DNA of 64,000 bases from Streptomyces bungoensis (GCF_001514215.1 NZ_KQ948853.1:343167-407166), one strand, 5' to 3'; shown: positions 6,751 through 14,729, counted from the stretch's first letter. Numbers and translations: made by a program. The notes: generated from the sequence alone by a model not told the origin.

Positions 6751-8979
6751 GTGGATCTACTGGATCTTCAGAAATTGTCTGACTTTGATTTTGAAAGTCT
6801 CTGCAAGGATCTCTTTGAGAGGATTCTTGGTGTTCGACTGGAGATCTTCACCAGCGGCCCCGACGGGGGGATTGACCTTAGATATATAGGTCCTGGTAGA
6901 GAGAAAGTGATCATCCAATGCAAGCATTGGATGAAAAGCGGAAGAAGCAAGCTCTTCAAGCATCTCATCGAAAAAGAGCTATCCAAGGTTCGCCGCCTTA
7001 GCCCGACACGTTACATCCTCGCCACTTCGGTGGAAATGACACCAGCCGCTAAGGAGAAACTGGCCGCGGAATTCCGGCCATACATCGTCAATGAGGGCGA
7101 CATATTCGGTATCGATGAGATCACTTCTATCTTGCGAAATCACCCAGATATTATCCGCAAGCACATTAGACTGTGGCTGAATGATGCCACAATCCTCGAA
7201 TCTGCCATTGCAAGAAACATCATTCGGAGGTCGCTGCATTTAGCTGACGACGTGAAGGACACCCTGCGGACGTATGTGCCCAGCAGGAACCTTCGACTAG
7301 CACTGCAATTCGTCGAGGAAAATCACGTCGCCCTCCTTTCTGGTCCGCCTGGAGTGGGCAAAACCACGCTGGCCCAGGTGATTTGTGCTCATTATGCGAG
7401 CAAGGGTTTTGAGCTTGTTGAAGTATCCGAGAACGTAGAAGATATCTACAGAGTCTGGGATGACAAGATTCCTCAGCTCTTCATTTATGACGACTTCCTC
7501 GGGCAGAGCTCGCTAGGCGATAAACTATACAAGAATGAGGATGGTCGCCTTCTCTCGGTGATACGGAGGGTGCGAAGAGAGCCGAACAAGCGACTAGTCT
7601 GCACAACTCGGGGCTACATCTTGGAGCAAGCGCGCCAACGTCATGAACGGCTCGATCGCGAAAACCTAGATCCCCTGACGTTTCTGGTTGACTTAGACAC
7701 CTTCACTCTCGAAGAAAAAGCACAAATTCTATACAATCATGTGCACTGGTCGGATTGGCCGGCATCCGCCAAAGAGGATTTCGCACAACCAGAAACATAT
7801 CGTCCGATTATTAGGCATAAAAAATTCAACCCTAGGGCTCTTTCTAACGTATTTTCCGTTCCTTACGATCCCGATCGAGGAACTCCGAAGTCGCAGGTCA
7901 TAGCCGTTCTTAATGATCCCATGGTGGTGTGGCGGCATATTTTTGACCACCAGTTGGGGGACAGTGAGAGAAGGATTCTTGTCCTGCTCTTCTCTATGGG
8001 ATCAGAATCTTCTGCGGCCTCGCTAGAGGAGGCTTTCCTTGAGTGCAGGGCTGGCAGTGTGGCAAATTTCCGAAACAGCCTAAAGGTACTTGAGGGGACT
8101 TTCGTTAAGGTCGCCGCAGCGCCCTACCGTAGGCAAGTAGAGTTCGCGAACCCTTCTGTAAATGATTTCATTCTAGCTAAACTGGCAAACGAACCTGATT
8201 GGCTTCAATGGGTTCTAAGAAATCCCTATTCTTTTGATCAAGTCGTCCATCTTTGGGATGCCCACACCGGGCCTTGCGATGTAGAGGCTCCGGCCAAGGT
8301 GAATTTGATGCCCCACGCTGCCGACTTGGAGAGAGCCGCTCTGGCTACGCTGGATCGGCGTGAAACGGCAAGCTACGACAGGGCTGGGCGGCTGCTTGCC
8401 TGCCTTCGGATTGCGCAAGAACTGGCTCTATCGGAGTTGGCACAGCAGGCTGCTGACAGATTGTCGGTCCAAGGCTGTGTTTACGACGCTCGCGATCTCG
8501 ACGATATACCGCACCTAATTCGACTCACGCATGAATCGCGACATGCGAGGGTTCGCGCACTCCATGAATCCGTCAAGCTGGAGGGCTTGACCGCCCTGTT
8601 TAATAGAGATCGACAAGAATACGGCCTGTTTAAAGCGGCAATGTATGCGGTGCAGCTGTCAGACTTTGTGGACCCCTCCATTAAGGAGGAGATAATTCAG
8701 GCTGCCGATGAGAAATTCAAGGGCGTATTGGATCGGCATTTTTTCGAATCCGATGACCTTGATTCCTCCTTGTTGGGGTACGGCCTGGATTATATTAGGC
8801 AGTACGACGACTGGCAGGAGCGTTGGCCCATGGCTTCTGATTTTATGACCTACCCTGACTTGGAATCGGAAGACGGAGAATTCGAGGATAGCGAGGAGGC
8901 GTTCGACGTTGATCCGGAGTATATTGACGGCGAGGCCTATTTGATCATGAGCTCTCTGCGAATTGTAAATGACGCGTAG
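6751..8979 (+). CDS. Mrr-type nuclease fused to a STAND NTPase (probable anti-phage protein)
   Basis: This is a 742-residue two-domain protein. The N-terminal part is a restriction-endonuclease (Mrr-cat-like PD-(D/E)xK) domain, with Glu15 in the first helix, Asp42 in GPDGGIDLRYIG and Gln56-x-Lys58 in VIIQCKHW. A P-loop NTPase domain follows, with Walker A GPPGVGKT at about 198-205 and YDDFLG at about 246-251, which is typical of the nSTAND3 group. The rest is helical and ends in a very acidic tail. Such proteins are thought to sense phage and then cut DNA (family knowledge). The GC content is about 50%, far below its neighbours, with many rare A/T-ending codons: recent transfer. GTG 6751 is chosen because GGGGAGG sits four bases upstream. 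Confidence 0.75.
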   Translation: MDLLDLQKLSDFDFESLCKDLFERILGVRLEIFTSGPDGGIDLRYIGPGREKVIIQCKHWMKSGRSKLFKHLIEKELSKVRRLSPTRYILATSVEMTPAAKEKLAAEFRPYIVNEGDIFGIDEITSILRNHPDIIRKHIRLWLNDATILESAIARNIIRRSLHLADDVKDTLRTYVPSRNLRLALQFVEENHVALLSGPPGVGKTTLAQVICAHYASKGFELVEVSENVEDIYRVWDDKIPQLFIYDDFLGQSSLGDKLYKNEDGRLLSVIRRVRREPNKRLVCTTRGYILEQARQRHERLDRENLDPLTFLVDLDTFTLEEKAQILYNHVHWSDWPASAKEDFAQPETYRPIIRHKKFNPRALSNVFSVPYDPDRGTPKSQVIAVLNDPMVVWRHIFDHQLGDSERRILVLLFSMGSESSAASLEEAFLECRAGSVANFRNSLKVLEGTFVKVAAAPYRRQVEFANPSVNDFILAKLANEPDWLQWVLRNPYSFDQVVHLWDAHTGPCDVEAPAKVNLMPHAADLERAALATLDRRETASYDRAGRLLACLRIAQELALSELAQQAADRLSVQGCVYDARDLDDIPHLIRLTHESRHARVRALHESVKLEGLTALFNRDRQEYGLFKAAMYAVQLSDFVDPSIKEEIIQAADEKFKGVLDRHFFESDDLDSSLLGYGLDYIRQYDDWQERWPMASDFMTYPDLESEDGEFEDSEEAFDVDPEYIDGEAYLIMSSLRIVNDA

Positions 8980-9288
8980 AGCATGGTGATTTTTGAATGT
9001 GCGACGCACGGCTGACGGAGTGGCTTTGAGGTGGCGCTGCTGGGGTGCCGTAAGCGTGTAGCGCGCTGGGATGGTGGTCGGGGCTCGCGCCAACGTGGCT
9101 GCGTAGAGCCGTGGAACCGACCGCCCCAGCCGCTAAGCCGCTTTGGCAAGTGGCTGTTCGCTATGAGCGCGGCACGGGCGCCGGCCGGGCTGGAGCGGGA
9201 CGGAGGCAGGAGCGCAGGCCCGGCCGGGGGTCGGGCCGCGCGCGGGGAGCGGAGCGAGCCGCCTTGAACCAGTAGAGAAAGTTGTAAC
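8980..9288. other. Intergenic between convergent genes
   Basis: These 309 bp lie between the stop of the low-GC nuclease gene and the stop of the small conserved AICE gene. GC content climbs back to the element's normal level from about 9000, marking the right edge of the foreign cargo. No gene, clear terminator hairpin or repeat was recognised. Confidence 0.4.
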
Positions 9289-9531
9289 TCAGTCGGCTCC
9301 CGAGCTTCGGGCCTCCGTGATGCGGCGGCCGTGTTCGGCAGCTAGTAGCAGGGACTGGGCTACTCGTTCGGCGTCGTCGGGGTGCAAGTAGATCTCCTGG
9401 GTCCACAGCACGGACAGGCGGACTGTGCCGTTGAGAAGGTTCGTTGCCACGTCCACCTCGACGCCGTTGCCGGTGGCGTCGGTGACGTTCAGGTCCAGGT
9501 CGCTGCTGTAGGCGCTCATGTCGCCGAGCAT
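9289..9531 (-). CDS. Small conserved AICE protein
   Basis: This product of about 80 residues is either MLGDMSAYSSDLDLNVT or starts four codons later. It is acidic and mixed alpha/beta (VEVDVATNLLNGTVRLSVLW, then a helix PDDAERVAQSLLLAAEHG). No domain was recognised. It is the last gene of the leftward regulatory set, separated from the 129-residue gene by a hairpin. The role is unknown. Confidence 0.55.
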   Translation of the reverse strand: MLGDMSAYSSDLDLNVTDATGNGVEVDVATNLLNGTVRLSVLWTQEIYLHPDDAERVAQSLLLAAEHGRRITEARSSGAD

Positions 9532-9537
9532 GACTGA

Positions 9538-9565
9538 GGCCCGGCTTCACGTACGAGACCGGGCC
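9538..9565 (-). terminator. Hairpin between two leftward genes
   Basis: Arms GGCCCGG (9538-9544) and CCGGGCC (9559-9565) flank a 14-base loop directly after the stop of the 129-residue gene. It could attenuate transcription into the 80-residue gene. The stem is short, so this is tentative. Confidence 0.4.
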
Positions 9566-9572
9566 TTCGGTG

Positions 9573-9962
9573 TCAGATGAGAGGGGACACCCTGGGTCTG
9601 GGTCTGAACTCGTAGGCGCAGGGCGGGAGCTCTGTCCGGTGAGCTAACGGTAGGTACGTGACCGGTCGGATGGTCCAAGTGACGCGGGTGCCGGCGTGTG
9701 TGACTGACACCGTGCAGGGCTCTGACCGCAGAAGGGCTCGTCTGGTCTCCGCGCGACCGTCGTGCAGCCACTCCCACGCCTCGTCGGAAGCGTCCGGATC
9801 CAAGGCCGGCGAGATCGTGCGGAGGGCGACCGCCACCCACCGGTCGGCCTGTGGTGCCGAGTAGGCGTCGAGGGATGCCAGGAGTGCTGGCCCCCGCTGC
9901 TTGGTGAGGTCTTCTGTCCAGCACTCGCACCAGAAGCCGCGGCGGGTTTCCTGACTCAGCAC
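9573..9962 (-). CDS. Conserved hypothetical protein
   Basis: This is a 129-residue protein (start MLSQETRRGFWCECWTEDLT) with a helical N-terminus containing WVAVALRTISPALDPDASDE and a beta-rich C-terminus (CTVSVTHAGTRVTWTIRPV). ATG 9962 overlaps the stop of the ATPase-fold gene by seven bases, so it is co-translated with it. Homologs commonly follow HATPase-type regulators in Streptomyces (recalled). The function is unknown. Confidence 0.6.
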   Translation of the reverse strand: MLSQETRRGFWCECWTEDLTKQRGPALLASLDAYSAPQADRWVAVALRTISPALDPDASDEAWEWLHDGRAETRRALLRSEPCTVSVTHAGTRVTWTIRPVTYLPLAHRTELPPCAYEFRPRPRVSPLI

Positions 9963-10384
9963 GGCTGGCCTCCCCGCAGCGCGTCCGCGTAGAGCTCCGC
10001 GGTGACCGTGTGACCCTGGTCGCTGTCGTGGATCACGACCCGGTGAGCGATGGCGCTGACCATGCCCAGGCCACGGCCGTGCTCGGCGTCCTGGTCCTGG
10101 TGCTCGACCTTCGGGGCCGTGGCCGTACCGCCGTCGTCCGTGATCGATACCGCGACCACCTGAGCGGAGACCGCGACGGCTAGGTGGAAGCTGCCGTACC
10201 CCCGGCCGCTGGCCGTGTGGAGAATCGCGTTCGCGCTCAGCTCGCTCACGATCAGTTCGGCGTCTTCGGCTAAAGGCGAGCCGCGCAGGATGTCACGGGT
10301 CCATCGGCGGGCCCGGCTCACTTCTTCCGGGAATCCTGGGCAACTCAGCCCCCAGACCCGAGCCTTACTCGTATACTCGTGCAT
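9956..10384 (-). CDS. ATP-binding (HATPase, RsbW/anti-sigma-like) regulator
   Basis: This 142-residue single-domain GHKL ATPase has an N-box helix AELIVSELSANAILHT, a G1 motif VSITDDGGTATAP and a G2 motif HGRGLGMVSAIAHRV. In Streptomyces such proteins usually bind and inhibit sigma factors or act as small kinases. Start ATG 10384 follows AAAGGA and lies inside a GntR-type operator, so the gene is expected to be repressed by the adjacent KorSA-like protein. It forms a leftward operon with the upstream Nudix gene and the overlapping 129-residue gene. Its target is unknown; a host sigma factor is possible. Confidence 0.75.
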   Translation of the reverse strand: MHEYTSKARVWGLSCPGFPEEVSRARRWTRDILRGSPLAEDAELIVSELSANAILHTASGRGYGSFHLAVAVSAQVVAVSITDDGGTATAPKVEHQDQDAEHGRGLGMVSAIAHRVVIHDSDQGHTVTAELYADALRGGQPC

Positions 10385-10390
10385 ACAAGT
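10375..10390. promoter_or_regulatory. GntR-type operator overlapping the HATPase start
   Basis: ACTCGT-GCAT-ACAAGT is an inverted repeat with a 4-base spacer, differing by one arm base from the perfect site at 11796. The HATPase start codon lies inside it. A further half site ACTCGT is at 10367-10372, so two dimers could bind. Confidence 0.6.
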
Positions 10391-10430
10391 TCCTTTACGC
10401 TGGTAGGCCGCCATGTGCAGCGGGTTCGGG

Positions 10431-10862
10431 CTAGACGAGTTTCACGCCGTCGTGGGCGCGGATGGCCGGCGGGGTCGTCGCGTCGAGTGCGTCCAGGACG
10501 CGGATCGAGTACGCCTCGTCGGCAAGTTCGGTGACCTCTTCGCGGGTGGCCCAGCGCAGCGCGCGGGTCTCGTCACCGGTGGTGGGCTCACCGTCGGCGG
10601 CTTCACAGCGGAAGACCAGCGAGACGATCAAGCCCGTCATGTTCTTGTAGACGCCGGTCAGAGTCGCGGGAAGCGCGATCTTGATGCCGGTCTCTTCGAG
10701 GACTTCGCGCTGAAGGGCCTCCGGGATGGTCTCCTCGCGTTCGAGGATGCCGCCCGGCGGCTCCCAGTGGCCGTTGTCCCGGCGCTGGATCAGGAGGGCC
10801 CGCCCTTGGTCGTCCACGACGACCCCGGCGACGCTCACGGAGTGCGGGCGTTCAGTGCTCAC
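10431..10862 (-). CDS. Nudix hydrolase, Pif-like transfer immunity factor
   Basis: This 143-residue protein has a complete Nudix box: Gly38-x5-Glu44-x7-Arg52-Glu53-V-L-Glu56-Glu57-T-Gly59-Ile60. It would hydrolyse a nucleoside diphosphate linked to some other group. In pSAM2 the immunity protein Pif, which blocks redundant transfer between donors, carries a Nudix motif and sits in the equivalent regulatory region (family knowledge). Start GTG 10862 with GAGGAA upstream fits the domain start VSTERPHSVSVAGVVV. It diverges from the GntR gene across 83 bp. Being the Pif equivalent is inferred from domain plus position. Confidence 0.75.
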   Translation of the reverse strand: MSTERPHSVSVAGVVVDDQGRALLIQRRDNGHWEPPGGILEREETIPEALQREVLEETGIKIALPATLTGVYKNMTGLIVSLVFRCEAADGEPTTGDETRALRWATREEVTELADEAYSIRVLDALDATTPPAIRAHDGVKLV

Positions 10863-10917
10863 GTTCCTCGGCCCTCTCGGCTGGCTAGGCTCTCCACCGT
10901 AGCAACAACACTCGCCC

Positions 10918-10927
10918 ACTCGTCTAG
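10918..10927. promoter_or_regulatory. GntR-type operator half site in the divergent promoter
   Basis: ACTCGTCTAG lies in the 83-bp gap between the Nudix and GntR genes, 18 bases before the GntR start. Its right arm is degenerate compared with the perfect site at 11796. It suggests autoregulation of the GntR gene and control of the leftward operon. Confidence 0.5.
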
Positions 10928-10945
10928 ATACCTAAAGGAGTACGC

Positions 10946-11734
10946 GTGAGCCCTCTTCCTTCGGGCCTCCTCGGTGATCTCGACCCCACGAGCGATCGTG
11001 CGGTCTTCCGGCAGATCGCCGACCAACTGCGCGAGGCCATCGACCGTGGGCGATTCCGCGAGGGCGAGAAACTGCCCTCCGAAGCCGACCTTGTCGACCA
11101 CTTCGGGGTTTCCCGGATGACCGTCCGCAACGCCTTCTCCATCCTCCAGGGTGAGGGCCTGGTGCACGCCGAGCACGGCCGGGGAGTCTTCGTGCGGCCC
11201 CGACCGCCTGTCAGGCGGCTCGCTTCCGACCGCTTCGCCCGGCGGCACAGGGAACAGGGCAAGTCCGCGTTCATCGTGGAGGCCGACGCGGCCGGCAGTC
11301 ATCCTCAGGTGGACAGCCTGGAGGTCAAGGAGGAGAAGGCCAGTCAGGATGTCTCCACCCGGTTGGGCTCCGTGCGGCGGGTGCTGGCTCGTCGGCGCCG
11401 GTATCTCCTCGACGGGCGACCGGTCGAGTTCGCCACTTCCTACCTTCCCCTCGACATCGCCCGCGGCACCCCGATCGCCGAACCCAACCCCGGACCCGGC
11501 GGCATCTACGCCCGCCTCGAGGAGCTGGGCCACCGCCTCGACCACTTCGACGAGGAGATCCGCGCGCGGATGCCCTCGCCTGCTGAGGTCAAGACGCTCC
11601 GGCTGGCGGCCGGCGTCCCGGTCATCCACCTCATCCGGACCGCCTTCGACACCGAGGGGAGGCCCGTCGAGGTCTGCGACACGGTCATGGCGGCGGACGC
11701 GTACGTCCTCTCGTACCAGCTCCCGGCGACCTGA
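10946..11734 (+). CDS. GntR-family repressor (KorSA-like)
   Basis: This 262-residue regulator has an N-terminal winged helix (VFRQIADQLREAI, then FREGEKLPSEADLVDHFGVS and RMTVRNAF, about residues 20-80) and a C-terminal UTRA ligand domain of the HutC group. In pSAM2, KorSA of this family represses the activator that switches on replication and transfer. Start GTG 10946 has AAAGGAG six to seven bases before it. ACTCGT-type sites lie before this gene, in front of the HATPase gene, before the 118-residue gene and within the spd genes, so it probably keeps the element silent. Confidence 0.85.
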   Translation: MSPLPSGLLGDLDPTSDRAVFRQIADQLREAIDRGRFREGEKLPSEADLVDHFGVSRMTVRNAFSILQGEGLVHAEHGRGVFVRPRPPVRRLASDRFARRHREQGKSAFIVEADAAGSHPQVDSLEVKEEKASQDVSTRLGSVRRVLARRRRYLLDGRPVEFATSYLPLDIARGTPIAEPNPGPGGIYARLEELGHRLDHFDEEIRARMPSPAEVKTLRLAAGVPVIHLIRTAFDTEGRPVEVCDTVMAADAYVLSYQLPAT

Positions 11735-11795
11735 TCGTCATGCTTTGCGGTGGTGCGCGGGGACGCTTCTCCGACTCGTACACCCCAACACGCTT

Positions 11796-11811
11796 ACTCG
11801 TATAGACGAGT
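11796..11811. promoter_or_regulatory. Perfect GntR-type operator
   Basis: ACTCGT-ATAG-ACGAGT has perfect 6-bp arms around a 4-base centre. An isolated half site ACTCGT lies at 11774. Both are in the 166-bp gap between the GntR gene and the transfer operon and are the best reference for the element's operator. Confidence 0.65.
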
Positions 11812-11869
11812 GGGCAAGTTGTGTGGCAAGGTGATCCCGCGATCCCGATCAAGGGGCTCGCAGGACGCA

Positions 11870-11885
11870 TCTTGTATAGACGAGT
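11870..11885. promoter_or_regulatory. GntR-type operator at the transfer operon promoter
   Basis: The plus strand reads TCTTGT-ATAG-ACGAGT, which is ACTCGT-CTAT-ACAAGA on the other strand, 15 bases before the TTG start of the transfer operon. The TATAGA/TAGATA bases could form a -10 element, so binding here should block transcription of tra and spd. Confidence 0.6.
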
Positions 11886-11900
11886 AGATAGGAGTGTGCC

Positions 11901-12257
11901 TTGCGCACCATCCGTGTGGAGACCTCCGCCGCGACGATCCTCCTCACCGAGGCTCCGGAGCCGAAGGTCCGCGACCGGCAGACCGGTGAGATCGCGAAGG
12001 ACGCCAACAGCGGTGAGGCTCTGATGACGATCGGCGTCGTCTACATCGAGGACGGTGAGTCGTCGCTGATCAAGGTCACCGTTCCTGAGGGCGGCATCTC
12101 GGAGGGCCTGGCCCTCGGGGCGCCGGTCTCGCTGCCCGGCCTTGTCGCCCGGCCGTGGGAGTCCGTCTTCAACGGCCAGCAGCGCCACGGCATCGCCTAC
12201 CGGGCCGCTGCCGTCACCCCGGCCACCTTCCCGGCCGCGACCGGAGCCGCGGCCTGA
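11901..12257 (+). CDS. Conserved AICE protein preceding the translocase
   Basis: This 118-residue product starts at TTG 11901, with GGAG seven bases upstream. It is beta-rich (RTIRVETSAATILLTEAP, then ALMTIGVVYIEDGESSLIKV) with an Ala/Thr tail. The pattern suggests a small OB- or barrel-like fold. It is regularly found directly before the FtsK-type gene in such elements (recalled). Its TGA overlaps the tra start codon (TGATG), so the two are coupled. The role is probably in transfer or replication, but it is not established. Confidence 0.65.
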   Translation: MRTIRVETSAATILLTEAPEPKVRDRQTGEIAKDANSGEALMTIGVVYIEDGESSLIKVTVPEGGISEGLALGAPVSLPGLVARPWESVFNGQQRHGIAYRAAAVTPATFPAATGAAA

Positions 12258-13633
12258 TGTCCGACCTGACGACGCTTCTGGAGGTGGGTGGTCCTGTCGC
12301 CGCGCTCGGTGGCGGGGCCGCCTACGCCCGGGCCAAGCACCCGGCGGCGTACTGGTCCTCGATCGGCCTGCCGGTGTCCACGGTCCGGCTGCTCAGCTCG
12401 TACGGCTCGGTCATGGAGGCGTGCGACCTGACCGTCACGCCCTCCCGGCTGCGGGTCTTCGCCGTGAAGACCATGAGCCGGCGGGAGGTCCGGCCCGTCC
12501 CACCGCGCCGGGGCATCATTCGGCCCACCACGACCGGGCTGCGGCTTCGCCTCCGCCTGGCACCGGGACAGGAACCCGCCGACTTCGCCGCCGCCGCAGA
12601 ACGGCTGCGACACGCCTGGGGCGTCCACGCCGTGTACGTCACCACGGTCAAGCCGGGAGTCATCGAGCTACGGCTCGTCGGCTACGACGTCTTACGGCGG
12701 GTGCGCATGCCGCGCAAGAACGCGGGCGGCTTCCTCAAGGTGCCAGTCGCCCTCCGGGAGGACGCCACGCCCTTCGTTCGCGACTACCGCACCATCCCGC
12801 ACCAACTCACCCTCGGCGCCACCCTGTCCGGCAAGTCCATGTACCTGCGGCACCTGATCATCGGACTCGCTCCTCAGCCGGTCGCTCTGGTCGGCATCGA
12901 CTGCAAGCGCGGTGTGGAACTGGCACCCTTCGCATCCCGGCTGTCAGCCCTCGCCACCGACCCGGAGCAGGCGGCCGAGCTGCTGCCCGTCTTGGTCAAA
13001 GAAATGGAGGACCGGTACGACCTGATCAAAGCCCGGCAGGGGATCGCGCCCGACACTCCCGACGAGGAGATCACCTCCGACATCTGGGGCCTGCCCGACA
13101 GCGAACGCCCGGTGCCCGTCGTGCTGTTCGTGGATGAGGTCGCCGAACTGTTCCTCGTCGCGACGAAGAAGGACGAGGAACGCCGCGACGAGATGGTCAC
13201 CCAGCTCATCCGCCTCGCCCAGCTCGGCCGGGCCGCCGGCATCTACCTTGAGGTCTGCGGGCAGCGCTTCGGCGCCGAACTCGGCAAGGGCGCCACCATG
13301 CTCCGCGCACAGCTCACCGGCCGCGTCTGCCACCGAGTGAACGACGAAGCCTCCGCGAAGATGGCGCTCGGCGACATCGCACCCGAAGCGGTCATGGCCG
13401 CCTGTTCCATCGCTCCCGAGCGGCCTGGTCTCGCCGTGGCAGGTGACACCTCCGGCGGCTGGTCCCGCATCCGCACGCCGTACCTGTCCCTCGGGGATGC
13501 CGCCGAGACCTGCCGCGAGTCGGCCCACATGGTGCCCGACCTGCCCGCGCTGAAGCCCTTCCGGCCCGACGTGCCTGCACGACCCGTGGAGACCGCGGCT
13601 CCGGTCTTCCTGCCGCATCCGGTGACCGACTGA
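12257..13633 (+). CDS. FtsK/SpoIIIE-type DNA translocase (TraSA/TraB-like)
   Basis: This 458-residue protein is expected to form a hexameric pore motor that moves double-stranded element DNA between mycelia. Walker A reads GATLSGKS at about residues 187-194 (unusual GATLSGK in place of GxTGSGK), and Walker B VVLFVDEVAEL has Asp293-Glu294. The N-terminus is weakly hydrophobic. Start ATG 12257 overlaps the previous stop (TGATG). Four spd-type genes follow, as in pSAM2 and related elements. It should be sufficient for intermycelial transfer without a relaxase (family knowledge). Confidence 0.88.
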   Translation: MSDLTTLLEVGGPVAALGGGAAYARAKHPAAYWSSIGLPVSTVRLLSSYGSVMEACDLTVTPSRLRVFAVKTMSRREVRPVPPRRGIIRPTTTGLRLRLRLAPGQEPADFAAAAERLRHAWGVHAVYVTTVKPGVIELRLVGYDVLRRVRMPRKNAGGFLKVPVALREDATPFVRDYRTIPHQLTLGATLSGKSMYLRHLIIGLAPQPVALVGIDCKRGVELAPFASRLSALATDPEQAAELLPVLVKEMEDRYDLIKARQGIAPDTPDEEITSDIWGLPDSERPVPVVLFVDEVAELFLVATKKDEERRDEMVTQLIRLAQLGRAAGIYLEVCGQRFGAELGKGATMLRAQLTGRVCHRVNDEASAKMALGDIAPEAVMAACSIAPERPGLAVAGDTSGGWSRIRTPYLSLGDAAETCRESAHMVPDLPALKPFRPDVPARPVETAAPVFLPHPVTD

Positions 13634-13667
13634 CCTTTCCCTGCCCCCCTCCGGAAGGAGCCGCATC

Positions 13668-14291
13668 ATGCGTGCCCGCCTGGCCCGTGTCGACGCGGTG
13701 CTCGTCCAGGCGCTCATCGCCGCCGCACTGTCCTTCGCCCACCTGCACGATGTCGCCGTGGCGGCCGGACAGGACGGCTGGAAGGCTTGGGCCTACCCCG
13801 TCTCCGTCGACTTGCTGCTCGTCGCCGCCTGGCGTCGACTGCGCTCCGGAACGACCAAGGCGGCGGCCTGGTGCTGGTTCGTCATCGCGCTCGCCGCATC
13901 CCTGGGCGCCAACGTCGCCACCGCCGGCCTCCTCGACCTCGGCAACGTCCCGGCCTGGCTGCGCATCCTCGTCGCGGGCTGGCCCGCCATCGCCTTCCTC
14001 GGCGGGACCCTCCTCGCTCACAGCGCACCGGAGGCGGACCCCGAACCGGAGGTCATCGAGGACCAGGAGGGCGAACCCGAGACCGCGCCGGCAGCACCTG
14101 CCCAACCCGAAGCCGTCGAGGCTCCGCCGCAGCATCCGCCCGTGCCCGTCCCGTCTGCCCTAGTAACCCACGCCCGCAAGGTCGCCGCTGAGCATCACGC
14201 CCGTACCGGCGCCCCGATCGACACCATGACCCTCCGTGCTCGCCTCGGCGTCCCGGCCCCCATGGCCGAAGCGATCGCCGCCCACCTCTGA
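13668..14291 (+). CDS. DUF2637/SpdB-like membrane protein
   Basis: This 207-residue protein has about four membrane segments: LVQALIAAALSFAHLHDVAV, YPVSVDLLLVAAW, AAWCWFVIALAASLGANVA and WLRILVAGWPAIAFLGG (residues about 12-115). An acidic Pro/Ala linker and a C-terminal helical domain resembling an HTH (HARTGAPIDTMTLRARLGVP) follow. DUF2637/SpdB proteins assist spreading of the element within the recipient mycelium. A GGAAGGAG ribosome-binding sequence precedes ATG 13668. It is the first of four spread genes. Confidence 0.78.
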   Translation: MRARLARVDAVLVQALIAAALSFAHLHDVAVAAGQDGWKAWAYPVSVDLLLVAAWRRLRSGTTKAAAWCWFVIALAASLGANVATAGLLDLGNVPAWLRILVAGWPAIAFLGGTLLAHSAPEADPEPEVIEDQEGEPETAPAAPAQPEAVEAPPQHPPVPVPSALVTHARKVAAEHHARTGAPIDTMTLRARLGVPAPMAEAIAAHL

Positions 14292-14301
14292 GAGGAGATC
14301 C

Positions 14302-14493
14302 ATGGCCGCCAACCGCAGCTTCCGCAACGTCACCCGCATCGGCCCTGTCCAGGTCGGCACCGCCTACGACGGCCACGGCCGCGAGAAGCACACCGCCGCC
14401 TGCACCGCCCCGCGCTGCGGCTTCTCCGCCGACTACGACAGCCGCGCCGCCGCCGAACTGGCCGCCCGCACCCACCGCTGCCCCGTCCGCTGA
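14302..14493 (+). CDS. Mobile element transfer protein (small, zinc-finger-like)
   Basis: This 63-residue protein starts at ATG 14302 after GAGAGGAG. It is basic at the N-terminus (MAANRSFRNVTRIGPVQVG) and has Cys/His spacing CTAPRCGFSADYDS and HRCPV that could bind a metal. It is found between spdB and the next spd gene in many Streptomyces elements and named a mobile element transfer protein there (recalled). Its biochemical role is unknown. Confidence 0.7.
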   Translation: MAANRSFRNVTRIGPVQVGTAYDGHGREKHTAACTAPRCGFSADYDSRAAAELAARTHRCPVR

Positions 14494-14509
14494 AAGGACC
14501 CGGACCACC

Positions 14510-14704
14510 GTGACCGTCAGCCTGCCGCTCGTCGTCGTCCTCGGCTTCTTCGCCTGGGGAGCGATCAAGTTCCTCGGCGTCCGCCCCTGGATCGTCGTCC
14601 TGATCGCCCTCTTCGGCTTCTGGCTCTCGCACACCATCCTCGCCCCCGCCATCGAGTCCGGTACGCGCTCGGGCGTGGGCGTCATAAACGGCTCACATAA
14701 CTAG
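14510..14704 (+). CDS. Small membrane protein, Spd type
   Basis: This 64-residue protein has two membrane segments (LPLVVVLGFFAWGAIKFLGV and WIVVLIALFGFWLSHTILAP). GTG 14510 follows AAAGGA. It is part of the spread-gene group downstream of tra. A GntR-type half site overlaps its last codons. Confidence 0.65.
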   Translation: MTVSLPLVVVLGFFAWGAIKFLGVRPWIVVLIALFGFWLSHTILAPAIESGTRSGVGVINGSHN

Positions 14705-14710
14705 ACGAGT
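14701..14710. promoter_or_regulatory. GntR-type operator half site before the last spd gene
   Basis: CTAGACGAGT (ACTCGTCTAG on the other strand) matches the site at 10918-10927 over ten bases. It lies 20-30 bases before GTG 14730, followed by AGATGAGGAGAGG. This suggests an extra repressed promoter for the last spd gene and rep. Confidence 0.5.
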
Positions 14711-14729
14711 AGATGAGGAGAGGCCAGCC

